A stretch of DNA of 39,744 bases, taken from assembly GCA_030693515.1 (NCBI GenBank), contig JAUYAK010000101.1, forward strand, positions 1-39,744, written 5' to 3'. The first letter of the stretch is position 1. Every line of letters begins with the position of its first letter. The position numbers and the translations under genes are program-made. The notes under the pieces were generated by a model that worked only from the letters and a program-made list of their open reading frames with translations, ran no database searches and was not told the DNA's origin. Below are positions 17,647-26,147 of the stretch, piece after piece. The stretch comes from Opitutaceae bacterium. Its GTDB lineage: Bacteria; Verrucomicrobiota; Verrucomicrobiia; Opitutales; Opitutaceae.

Positions 17647-17720
17647 GTAGCAACGGGCGTCCCTGCCCGTCGGGGTTTGACGATCGTTCTGAACCGGCGG
17701 GCAGGGACGCCTGCCGCTAC
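17647..17720. repeat. Inverted pair of GTAG-headed hairpins, CCCTGCC family
   Basis: The left arm, 17647-17673, and the right arm, 17694-17720, are imperfect reverse complements. Each begins GTAG on its own strand and contains a hairpin of the GGCAGG-CGT-CCCTGCC kind. The sequence family differs from the 902-970 copy, but the architecture is the same. The GTAG of the right arm supplies the TAG stop of the M14 peptidase gene. Confidence 0.75.
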
Positions 17721-20449
17721 TCGCGTGCGGTCGAGAGGTGAAGCGCGTTGAAGAGCAGCTTGAAGGTGCCGTGCGTCTGCGCGCGGAAGGCGACCTCGCT
17801 GCCCATGAGGTGCAGGCGGCCGGGACCAACCTTGGCGGTGGCGATGGTGACGGCATCCTTGAGGTGGTGCTGGCCCCAGGCCCAGCCGCTGCGGAGCGGT
17901 TTGTCGCTGTCGAACCAGCCGACGCGGCGCAGGCCAGCGGCGGCGGCCTCGGCCCCGAAGGTGAACGCCGGGCTGCGCTCGAAATAAACGTCGGCCCGCT
18001 CGGCCATGCCCCACGCCAGCGGGTCGGTGGGATCAAAACGGGCGGAGAGGACGCTGCCGGGGATGTAGAATTTCTCGTCGGGCAGGTTGCGGAGTTTGCC
18101 ATCGGCGGCGCGCTCGGTGAGCGCGCTTTGGATCGGCAGGCCGAGCTGGTAGGCGAGATTGGTGGAGGAACCGATCGCGACGATCGAGCCGCCGGCTTGG
18201 AGAAACTCCTTCAGCGCGGGCACGGATTTGTCGGGGGTGATGCGGCCGACGTGCGCCTCGTATTCCGGCGGGAGGTTGCGCGGGCGCAGCGAGGGAGGCG
18301 GGCGCGTGCCGGCGGCGGGAATGGCGGCGCTGACGAAGACGATGACATCGTATTTTTCGCGCAGCTTGCCCGCGTCGATCTGAGGGGCGTAGATGACCTC
18401 GAAGGGAAACTCGAACTGTTCGAGCAGCCAACGCGTCCAGCCCGAGGGCATCGAGCCGCCGTAGCGATCCCAGAGGGCGACGCGGGGCGGGGTGGCTTTG
18501 CGCAGATCGGCCGGTGCGGCCGAGGTGCTCTTGAGGGTGACGCCGAGGCCGGCGAGGGATTTTTCGAGCAGGGCCCGCGCGGAGGCCGGCACGTAGAAGT
18601 CGCCGTTGCGCGTCGAGGTGGACAGGTCCGCGCCGGCCTTGAGCAGGCGGTTGGCGAGGATGAAGCTGTTGTTTTCCGTCCGGCTGAAACTCCAGCCCGC
18701 GCCGGCGGGAATCGCTGCGGCCGGGGGCGATAGGAGCTGCCCGTAGGGCAGACGCTCAAAGGGGCCGTCGAAGGCCTCGAGCACGCGGTCGAACTGCACG
18801 CCCATTTGGAAGGCGAGCGTGTAGCCGGCGACGTCGTAGGGTTTGTTGGGCGGGCCGCCTTCGTAGCGGAAATCGTTCGGGTGGTCCTGGGGCTCGAACA
18901 TGTCGAGCACGTGCGGGCGGAAGGCTTGCGCGCTCTTCACGACATACGAGCCCGCAGGGTAGCGTTTGCCCGCGACCGTGAATTCGGCCGTGGCGCGGTG
19001 CAGCACGATGCCGGTTTTCACGAGCGAGTTGAGGAATTTCACCGCCGTGGCGAAATCCGGCTGATCGGCCGGGAGAATGAAGCCGCGGGGATCGCGCCAC
19101 TCGGGCTTGCGGAGGATGTCCCAGTATTTCTGCGACAGGCGGCGGGTGGGATTGGCGGGGCCTTCGGCCGAGGGATCGGGCGATTCCTCGGGCTCGGTGC
19201 CGTCGCGATCGGCGGCGGCGAGGCGGGTGATTTCGTCGAGGCGGCTGGGGCGGGTCGTCCAGGCATCGCGGTTGCCGCGCTCGATGGAGTTCTGGCCCAT
19301 GCGCCAGATGTTGAAGAGGAGCGTCTCGCGCTGGCGCGAGGCGTAGTCGAGGATGGCGCGGTTGGCGGAGAGCGAATACTCGATGGACTGGCGATAATGC
19401 CAGACCTGCGGGGCGATGGGCGCAGGGATGTCGCCGGAGGGCAGCTGCCGGCGCGCGACGAGCGGGATGCGCATGGGCGTGGGGTTGCCGATGATTTCGG
19501 TGAGGAGACCGATGATGTTGTGGAAATAGGCGGTGGTGCGGAGGCCGCCGTTCCACCACGTGGAGTAGTTGGCGCCGCTGCGCGAGGTGGCGCCGGGTTT
19601 GCCCTCCTGCAGAAAGCGGCCCTGCATCGCGGTGCCGACCGCCTGCACACCGATGACGACGAGCGGGTCGTAGTTGAAATTGAACGGATCGCGGAAAGGC
19701 GGGGTGAAGATCACGGTGCCCACGGGGCCGCTTTGGTGGTGGTTGTAGAGGATCTGCGGAAACCACTCGAGGTAGAGCTGGCGGTTCACGTTGGTCGTCT
19801 CCTTCTGCGACGAGAGGAAGAAGTCGCGGTTGTTGTCGTGCCCGATGTATTTCTGGTAGAGCCGCGGCGTGGGCGTGAGCACGCGCTTCGTGGGCACCGG
19901 CTCGCGCATATACCACGAGCTGACGAGTTCCTGGCCGTCGGGATTGGCGTGGGCGCAGAGGACGACCACATCTTTCAAGATGCGGAGCATCTCGGGATCG
20001 GTGGCGCTGGCGAGCATCCAGGCGGTCTCGATGAGCTGATGCGAGCCGACCGTCTCGCTCGCGTGGAGACCGCCGTCGATCCAGACGACGGCTTTGCCCT
20101 CGGCGGCGAGGGCCCGGGCCTGCGCCTCGGTCACGCCCTCGGCGCGCGCGAGTTTTTGCGCGGTTTCCTTATGGCGGGCGAGCGCCTTGATGTTTTCCGG
20201 CGCGGAGATGACGAGCATCCACTGCGTGCGGCCCTCCTCGGTCCGGCCCATGTCCACGAGCCGCACGCGGTCGGACTCGGCGGCCAGCTTCTTGAAATAA
20301 GCCTCGGCCTGCGTGTAGGTGGCGAGGTGGTAGTCGTCGCCGATGGCGAAGCCGAAGTGCTCCTTCGGCGAAGTGATCTTGGCGGCGAACGCGGTGGTGG
20401 CCGCGAGCAGGGCGAGGAGCAGCGTGCGCAGGATGGGGCGGGGGACCAT
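17717..20449 (-). CDS. Large exported M14-family zinc carboxypeptidase
   Basis: A 910-residue protein with a signal peptide (about 1-22) and an N-terminal M14 peptidase domain. Zinc ligands appear as HASE (His129, Glu132) and the NHH segment (237-239 region). NPDG (169-172) and DNNRDF (205-210) match substrate-binding motifs, and the catalytic Glu is probably Glu318 in LTEIIG. The remaining 500 or so residues hold a second region ending in a GATase-like/beta-rich portion (VALWDRYGGSMPSGW, KVGPGRLHLMGSEVAF), as in other long bacterial M14 proteins. It would trim peptides outside the cytoplasm. It starts 19 bp after the DapB-like gene, so the two are likely co-transcribed. Its stop codon is formed by a palindromic repeat. 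Confidence 0.88.
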   Translation of the reverse strand: MVPRPILRTLLLALLAATTAFAAKITSPKEHFGFAIGDDYHLATYTQAEAYFKKLAAESDRVRLVDMGRTEEGRTQWMLVISAPENIKALARHKETAQKLARAEGVTEAQARALAAEGKAVVWIDGGLHASETVGSHQLIETAWMLASATDPEMLRILKDVVVLCAHANPDGQELVSSWYMREPVPTKRVLTPTPRLYQKYIGHDNNRDFFLSSQKETTNVNRQLYLEWFPQILYNHHQSGPVGTVIFTPPFRDPFNFNYDPLVVIGVQAVGTAMQGRFLQEGKPGATSRSGANYSTWWNGGLRTTAYFHNIIGLLTEIIGNPTPMRIPLVARRQLPSGDIPAPIAPQVWHYRQSIEYSLSANRAILDYASRQRETLLFNIWRMGQNSIERGNRDAWTTRPSRLDEITRLAAADRDGTEPEESPDPSAEGPANPTRRLSQKYWDILRKPEWRDPRGFILPADQPDFATAVKFLNSLVKTGIVLHRATAEFTVAGKRYPAGSYVVKSAQAFRPHVLDMFEPQDHPNDFRYEGGPPNKPYDVAGYTLAFQMGVQFDRVLEAFDGPFERLPYGQLLSPPAAAIPAGAGWSFSRTENNSFILANRLLKAGADLSTSTRNGDFYVPASARALLEKSLAGLGVTLKSTSAAPADLRKATPPRVALWDRYGGSMPSGWTRWLLEQFEFPFEVIYAPQIDAGKLREKYDVIVFVSAAIPAAGTRPPPSLRPRNLPPEYEAHVGRITPDKSVPALKEFLQAGGSIVAIGSSTNLAYQLGLPIQSALTERAADGKLRNLPDEKFYIPGSVLSARFDPTDPLAWGMAERADVYFERSPAFTFGAEAAAAGLRRVGWFDSDKPLRSGWAWGQHHLKDAVTIATAKVGPGRLHLMGSEVAFRAQTHGTFKLLFNALHLSTARE

Positions 20450-20468
20450 GGGAAAAGAAGAACGGGGC

Positions 20469-21482
20469 TCAGCTGCGCGGGTTGCGCCACGCCGGGACGG
20501 CGAGCTCGGTCATCAGACGCACGCCGGCGGGGGCGGCGAGGAGGCGGGGCACGATATTGATGAGCGATGCGACCGTGGCATCGTCGCCGGCCACGCCGCC
20601 GTTGAGCACGAGATTCAGGTCCGGCCGGCCCTTCACCACGATGGCGTCGTGCGGCAGCGAGGCGTCGAGATACATCTGGAGGTCGAGCTTGATCTTCGTC
20701 TCGCCGCCGGAGAGGCCGACGCACTTTTGGTGGATGCCGAGACTCTGGCCGGGCGCGACATCGAAAAACTTCGTGACGACGCGACTGGTCGCGACGACCG
20801 GCTCACAGCTCTCGCGGATCTCGTCGAGTTTCCAGCCCATCGCGTGGGCGAGGAGCGCGACGGATTGCTGGAAGCCGGCGTGGCCGGCCTTGCCGGCGGC
20901 GAACTTGGCGCGGAAATCGGCGGGGTTTTGTCCGCTGCCGATCTTGGCCTGGAGCGGCTGGCGACGCGTCGAGGCGTTGACGACGCGCTCGACGTAGATC
21001 GACTGCACGTCGCGGCTCACGCCGGTGAGGCAGATGGGCAGGATGTCCATCACGAAGCCGGGGTTCACGCCGGTGCCCGCGATGCGGGCGCCAGTCTTCT
21101 GGCAAAGCGCGTCAAATTCGCGCGCGAGGTCGGGAGTTTTGAGCGCAGGGAAAATCAATTCCTCGCACGTCGAGGCCACACTCACGCCGCGATCGAGCGC
21201 GGGTTTCATCTGGGCAAACGACGCCGCGGCACTCGAGCCGGCGGTGTGGAGCACGGCGTCGGGCGCGCCCACGGCGGCGAAGAGTGCGTCGAGTGAGGCA
21301 TGGACCTTCGCGCCCGCCAGCGCCGCGACGCCCGTGAGATCGGCGAGGGATCGGCCGATCTTGGCGGGGTCGATGTCGACGCCGCCGGTGACTTCGAGCC
21401 ACGACTGTTCGGCGGCGAGCTTGAGCGATTCGAGGCCGATGGGCCCCAGTCCGAATTGCACGACCTTGATCTTCTTTGGCAT
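20469..21482 (-). CDS. DapB-like NAD(P)H dehydrogenase (diaminopentanoate-dehydrogenase type)
   Basis: The 337-residue protein has an N-terminal Rossmann fold with GLGPIG at residues 11-16 and a C-terminal domain holding AGTGVNPGFVMDILP. That motif is typical of dihydrodipicolinate-reductase-like proteins such as 2,4-diaminopentanoate dehydrogenase. The usual DapB catalytic HH(S/N) motif was not found, so lysine synthesis is not assumed. The ATG at 21482 gives the clean start MPKKIKVVQFG; an in-frame upstream ATG at 21527 would run into the divergent promoter. It is probably cytoplasmic and amino-acid related, which fits the adjacent peptidase and glutamate genes. The precise substrate is unknown. 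Confidence 0.72.
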   Translation of the reverse strand: MPKKIKVVQFGLGPIGLESLKLAAEQSWLEVTGGVDIDPAKIGRSLADLTGVAALAGAKVHASLDALFAAVGAPDAVLHTAGSSAAASFAQMKPALDRGVSVASTCEELIFPALKTPDLAREFDALCQKTGARIAGTGVNPGFVMDILPICLTGVSRDVQSIYVERVVNASTRRQPLQAKIGSGQNPADFRAKFAAGKAGHAGFQQSVALLAHAMGWKLDEIRESCEPVVATSRVVTKFFDVAPGQSLGIHQKCVGLSGGETKIKLDLQMYLDASLPHDAIVVKGRPDLNLVLNGGVAGDDATVASLINIVPRLLAAPAGVRLMTELAVPAWRNPRS

Positions 21483-21538
21483 GGAGAGGATTTCTCTGTG
21501 GCCAAGACGCGGGGGAGGCCAATTCATTCTTCGCCCCC
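21483..21538. promoter_or_regulatory. Divergent intergenic region between the DapB-like gene and gltS
   Basis: The 56 bp between two divergent starts must carry or overlap the promoters of both the dapB-like/M14 pair and the gltS-receptor-ggt run, allowing joint control. No clear operator palindrome was seen. Confidence 0.35.
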
Positions 21539-22807
21539 ATGACGCTTTCCGCCTGGTTCCTGCTCGCGTGTGCCGTGCCGGTTTTGCTCGCGGGCGAGTG
21601 GCTGCACCGGCGGGTGCCGTTCTTCCCGCGATATAACATTCCCGTGCCCGTCGTGGGCGGGCTGACCTTCGCGCTGCTGGTGCTGGCGGCGAACACGAGC
21701 GGGCTCACGGCCTTTTCGTTCGCCAGCAAAGTCTCCGCCGCGGGCTGGCTATGGCTGGTCACACCCGGGATGGACTGGGGAGAGGGCGCGGCGAAAAACG
21801 TGAACCTCCCGCTTCTCGTCGGGTTCTTCACCTGCGTGGGGCTCGCCGCGCCGGTGCGCGTGCTCCGCTCGGGTGGGCGCGCGCTGCTCGTGCTGCTGCT
21901 GGCGGCCACGGTGATCGCGGTCATCCAGAATGCCGTGGGCGTCGCGCTCGCGGCGGGGCTGGGCGTGCCTCCCTTGCTCGGCGTGGTGTGCGGCTCGCTG
22001 ACGCTGGTTGGCGGGCACGGCACAGCGCTGGGGTTTGCGTCGAGTTTTGAACAGGCGGGGCTGGCGAGCGCGGCATCGGCGGCGGCGGCCGCCGCGACCT
22101 TTGGGCTCGTGGCCGGCGGACTGCTCGCCGGGCCGCTGGCGGAGTGGTTGCTGCGAAGGACGAATCCCATGGCCGACGGCGCCGCTTGGGCCGGGCAAGC
22201 GGCATCAACCGCGAGCTTTTTTGGCGACCTGCGCGCCCTCGGCGCCGGTGGCCGGTCCGCGCTCAGCCATGCGCTGATGATCGCGGCGTGCATCAAGGCG
22301 GGCGCGTGGCTCGGCTTTGGGCTTGAACGGACGGGTGCGGCGCTGCCGGCCTACATGGGCGCGCTGCTCGTGGGGCTCGCGGTGCGCGCGGTGCACGACG
22401 CGATGGGCGGCACCTGGCTCCGTGGCGAGGTGCTCGCGCGCTGGTCGGCGGTGCTGCTGGCGCTGTTTCTCGCGGTGACGCTCGCGTCGCTGAACCTCCG
22501 CGAACTCGCCGCCATCGCAGGGCCGATGCTCGTGATCCTGATCGTGAACACCGGGGTGACGCTGCTGTTTGCCGCATTCGTGGTCTGGCCTCTGCTGGGG
22601 CGCAATCACGAGGCGGGCACGATGGTCGCGGGGCTGGTGGGCTTTGGCGTGGGCTCGACGGCTACGGCGGTGGCCGCGATGGATGCCATCGTGCGCCGCC
22701 GCGGCCCCGCCCCGCGCGCGACCACCCTCGTGCCGCCGACGGGCGGTTTCCTGATTGATTTTACCAATGCGCCGGTGATCGCGGCTTTTATCAGGCTTTT
22801 CAGCTGA
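21539..22807 (+). CDS. gltS: Sodium/glutamate symporter GltS-like
   Basis: The 422-residue inner-membrane protein has about ten to twelve hydrophobic segments. It carries the two GltS re-entrant-loop signatures: GGHGTALGFA in the first half (near residue 160) and GFGVGSTATAVAAMDA in the second. The family imports glutamate with sodium. The ATG at 21539 was chosen because it starts right before the first membrane segment; an upstream extension would come from the divergent gene's leader. The receptor gene starts 24 bp downstream and ggt follows that, so imported glutamate may come from periplasmic gamma-glutamyl cleavage. Confidence 0.88.
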   Translation: MTLSAWFLLACAVPVLLAGEWLHRRVPFFPRYNIPVPVVGGLTFALLVLAANTSGLTAFSFASKVSAAGWLWLVTPGMDWGEGAAKNVNLPLLVGFFTCVGLAAPVRVLRSGGRALLVLLLAATVIAVIQNAVGVALAAGLGVPPLLGVVCGSLTLVGGHGTALGFASSFEQAGLASAASAAAAAATFGLVAGGLLAGPLAEWLLRRTNPMADGAAWAGQAASTASFFGDLRALGAGGRSALSHALMIAACIKAGAWLGFGLERTGAALPAYMGALLVGLAVRAVHDAMGGTWLRGEVLARWSAVLLALFLAVTLASLNLRELAAIAGPMLVILIVNTGVTLLFAAFVVWPLLGRNHEAGTMVAGLVGFGVGSTATAVAAMDAIVRRRGPAPRATTLVPPTGGFLIDFTNAPVIAAFIRLFS

Positions 22808-22831
22808 GCCGCGGATGTTTTCACTTTTTCC

Positions 22832-25800
22832 ATGACCTCTCCCAAAGGTTTCCTCCGCTTGCTGCCGTGTTTGGCTCTCGCCCCTTCCCTGATCGCCCAG
22901 ACTACGCCGGCGCCACAGGTGATGGAGGCCGTCAATGTGACCGGGTCTCACATCAAGCGTATCGATCAGGAGTCGACACTGCCCGTCACCGTCATCGGCA
23001 CGGACGAACTTGCCCTGCGGGGTGCCATCACGCCGGCCGAGCTATTCGAGACCCTTTCCTTCGGTGGCCCCATCACGCTCGACGAGGGCAACACGCTCGG
23101 CGCCGACGCCCGGGGCGACAATTCCACCATCAACCTCCGCGGCCTCGGCTCCGGCAACACCCTCGTTCTGCTCAATGGCCGCCGGCTCCCGCCGCATCCG
23201 ATTAGCCAATCCGAGGGTGGCGCGCCGTCGCTCTCGACGAACATCAACCAACTGCCGGCTGCCGCGATGGCCCGCGTCGAGGTTTTGCGCGACGGCGCCT
23301 CGGCCATCTACGGCACCGACGCGGCCGGCGGCGTGGTCAACTCAATCACCCGCCGCAGCTATGACGGTCTCAGCCTGCGCGCGCGCGGCAGCGTGACCCA
23401 GCACGGCGGCGGCAACGAGTGGAACCTCGAGATCACCGACGGACGAAACTTTAATCGCGGCAAGAGCAACCTCCTGCTCACGCTCGATTTCTTCCATCGC
23501 GACTACCTCTGGCTCGATCAGCGGAAATTTTCCCGCAGTCAGGACATCCGCACCACGCGCAACGTGCCTGCGCCGTTCAACGGCCTGCCCATCGCTGACG
23601 CGGCCGGTGTCGTCTCGCGCAATAACAATTTCGACAACCGCCTGAGCGCCGACTCCAGCTACTACGGCGGATTTGTGCGCGGCAACTACGATGCGAATTT
23701 CGGCTTCGCTGGCGCCCGGCCGACGAGCAACCAAGGCATCATCACGACCTCCGGCAGCACGTCCGCCACGCTCGCGACCAACGGCACATTTTACCTCATC
23801 CCGCTGGCCGATGGGAACGTCGGGTTTCGCCAGACGCTGCCCTCGCACAACATCGATGACTTCACGGTCAACTGGTATCAGAATCCCAATGCCTTCAAAC
23901 CGATCCTGCCCAAGACCAACCGCGCCAACTTCACGGCGTTCCTGCGCCACTCAGTGCGCGACGGCCTCGAAGCCTTCGGCGAACTGCTCGCCTACAAATC
24001 GCTCTCCTACACCGGCCGCCTGCCTAACAAGTTCGACGTCTCGACGGACCATAATATCTACGTCAGCGCCGACAATCCCTTCAACCCCTTCGGCGTGCGC
24101 TTCTACGATCCGCAGGGCCGGCCCAATGCCGACGGGACACCGCGCCTCACGGGCGCGCCCGCCGCAGTCCAGTTCCTCAGCGGCGTGGGCGTGATCCCCC
24201 GCGACTTCAAGCCGCGCCTCATCACCGTTAATTCCGACGCGCTGCGCCTTGTCGGCGGGCTGCGCGGGAAGCTCGCGCAGGGTTGGGAGTGGGAGAGCGC
24301 CGTCCTCTACGGTCGCAACTCCACGCACGACGAGGAGGAGTTCACCGTGCGCGAAAGCCGCCTCCGCGCCGCGCTCACGACCTCCGATCCGGCGAAGGCC
24401 TTCAACCCTTTCAACTACACGTTCAAGCTCGTGCCGCAGGCCAGCACGACGAATCCCTACCTGCTCGTCGTGGACAAACCCTACAGCAACCCCGCGGCGC
24501 TGACCGCATCGCTCTACGACAACTTCATCCGCGAAGGCCGCACCGAGCTCGCCAACTGGGATTTCAAGATCAACGGGTCCGTGTTCGACCGTTTCTGGGG
24601 CGGCCCGATCGGCGTCGCGGCCGGGGCGGAGTTTCGCTGGGAGAACTATAAGGACTGGCGCCCGCCCTATGCCGGCTTCAACCCTGCGAGCGCGCCCTAC
24701 GACGGCAATCCGAACAACCCAAACAACCTCTTCTTCGGCCCGATGGAAAACGACTTCATCGCGCTGAGCCCCAATCCGAATCTCTACGCCGCGCGCACCG
24801 TCGCCTCGCTCTTCGCCGAGGTGCTCGTGCCGATCGTGGGCCCGGGCAATCGGCGGCCGCTGCTGCGCCGGCTTGAACTCACCGTCGCCGGCCGCGCGGA
24901 GAAGTTTTCCGACTTTGGCTCCACCTCGAAACCCAAGTTCGGGATCAACTACCGCCCTTCCTCCTGGCTCATGCTGCGCGGCACGCTCGCCTCATCTTTC
25001 CGCGCGCCAAACCTCGTCCAGACCAACACGACTCCGCTCCAGCGTTCCGGCTCCACCTACAACGACGTTTACCGCTCCGAAGTCACGGGGCTCAACCGCG
25101 ATTCCAGCGCGGTGCCCGTCGTTTTCCGGCAGGGCAACGCCGAACTCAGGCCCGAGACCGCGCGGTCCCTTTCCGCCGGCATGGCGTTGTCCGCTCCCTT
25201 CTATCGCGATCTCACGATCACCGTGGACTACTGGCGCATCAAGCAGCGCGAGGTCATCACGTCGGTGAGCGGCACCACGCAACTGCTGCTCGACGAGGAA
25301 CTGCTCGACGGCGCCGTGCAGAAGGCGCTCGCGGCGGGCCGGCCGATTTCCCAAATCGACCTCGGCAGCGGCACGGCGAGCTACGCGGGCAACCCCAAGG
25401 TCGTGCGCGAGCCCCTCAGCCCGGCGGATATCGCCGCCTACACTACATTCAACGCGGGGCGCCCGCCCGCCACCCAGCGCGCGCCGGTCGGGCAGTTGAA
25501 GTCGGTCGTCACCGATTACGTCAACCTCGCCGGCCGTGAGGTGCAGGGGCTGGACTTCGGCGTCGAACTGCGCCTGCCCAAGGCGCGCGTCGGCCAGTTC
25601 ACGATCCGGGGCGATGCCTCCTACCTGCTGCAATACGACACCGTCTCCGATCCCGGGCAGCCCAAGGTCAACGGCATCAACCGCGACGGGCGGACGCGTT
25701 TCCGCGGCAACCTCGGCCTCACTTGGCGCAAGGATCGCGTCACCGCCGGCTGGGGCCTCTCCTACTACGGCCCCTATGTCGACACGGGCACCGCCACGAC

Positions 25801-26098
25801 GAGGGAAATCTACGAAGTGCTCGGCAAGCCGGATTACATTTCCACCTACGTCGATTCCGGCGGCGTGCGCCGCTACCGCTATCTCGTGACCGCGTTTGCG
25901 ACGCACAACACCTATGCGAGCTACGCTTTCCCGCGCCGGCGCGGGAGCAACCTTAGCGGGCTTTCGCTGCGGACCGGGCTGAACAACGTCTTCGACATTG
26001 AGCCGCCGCTTGCGGACTCCGACACGGGCTACCAACGCGGTGCCGGCACCAATCCGCGCGGTCGCACGTTCTACGGGCAGATCTCCAAGAGTTTTTGA
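22832..26098 (+). CDS. TonB-dependent outer-membrane receptor
   Basis: A 1088-residue receptor with a signal peptide (about 1-22), then a plug domain starting with EAVNVTGSHIKRI and including TLVLLNGRRLPPHP, VEVLRDGASAIYGTDAAGGVVN (about residues 113-170). The beta-barrel follows and ends with an aromatic Phe in TFYGQISKSF, the usual outer-membrane insertion signal. There is no carboxypeptidase-like N-terminal extension as in SusC. The VTGSHI plug form is common in receptors for peptides and small organic compounds in Gram-negative bacteria. Located 24 bp after gltS and 49 bp before ggt, it may import gamma-glutamyl compounds; that is inference. Confidence 0.93.
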   Translation: MTSPKGFLRLLPCLALAPSLIAQTTPAPQVMEAVNVTGSHIKRIDQESTLPVTVIGTDELALRGAITPAELFETLSFGGPITLDEGNTLGADARGDNSTINLRGLGSGNTLVLLNGRRLPPHPISQSEGGAPSLSTNINQLPAAAMARVEVLRDGASAIYGTDAAGGVVNSITRRSYDGLSLRARGSVTQHGGGNEWNLEITDGRNFNRGKSNLLLTLDFFHRDYLWLDQRKFSRSQDIRTTRNVPAPFNGLPIADAAGVVSRNNNFDNRLSADSSYYGGFVRGNYDANFGFAGARPTSNQGIITTSGSTSATLATNGTFYLIPLADGNVGFRQTLPSHNIDDFTVNWYQNPNAFKPILPKTNRANFTAFLRHSVRDGLEAFGELLAYKSLSYTGRLPNKFDVSTDHNIYVSADNPFNPFGVRFYDPQGRPNADGTPRLTGAPAAVQFLSGVGVIPRDFKPRLITVNSDALRLVGGLRGKLAQGWEWESAVLYGRNSTHDEEEFTVRESRLRAALTTSDPAKAFNPFNYTFKLVPQASTTNPYLLVVDKPYSNPAALTASLYDNFIREGRTELANWDFKINGSVFDRFWGGPIGVAAGAEFRWENYKDWRPPYAGFNPASAPYDGNPNNPNNLFFGPMENDFIALSPNPNLYAARTVASLFAEVLVPIVGPGNRRPLLRRLELTVAGRAEKFSDFGSTSKPKFGINYRPSSWLMLRGTLASSFRAPNLVQTNTTPLQRSGSTYNDVYRSEVTGLNRDSSAVPVVFRQGNAELRPETARSLSAGMALSAPFYRDLTITVDYWRIKQREVITSVSGTTQLLLDEELLDGAVQKALAAGRPISQIDLGSGTASYAGNPKVVREPLSPADIAAYTTFNAGRPPATQRAPVGQLKSVVTDYVNLAGREVQGLDFGVELRLPKARVGQFTIRGDASYLLQYDTVSDPGQPKVNGINRDGRTRFRGNLGLTWRKDRVTAGWGLSYYGPYVDTGTATTREIYEVLGKPDYISTYVDSGGVRRYRYLVTAFATHNTYASYAFPRRRGSNLSGLSLRTGLNNVFDIEPPLADSDTGYQRGAGTNPRGRTFYGQISKSF

Positions 26099-26147
26099 GC
26101 CGGGTTCTGCTTTCCATCGTGCGGTCGATCGCAACACACTGCGCCTC

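Noticed and set aside
18806-20560. Plus-strand open frame opposite the M14 peptidase
   Set aside because: It is a shadow of a gene with clear zinc-peptidase motifs.
20469-21482. True DapB of lysine synthesis
   Set aside because: The C-terminal motif GTGVNPGF and the absence of the usual DapB catalytic His pair fit a DapB-like dehydrogenase instead.
22832-26098. SusC-type receptor of a classical PUL
   Set aside because: No carboxypeptidase-like N-terminal domain and no SusD-like gene next to it.
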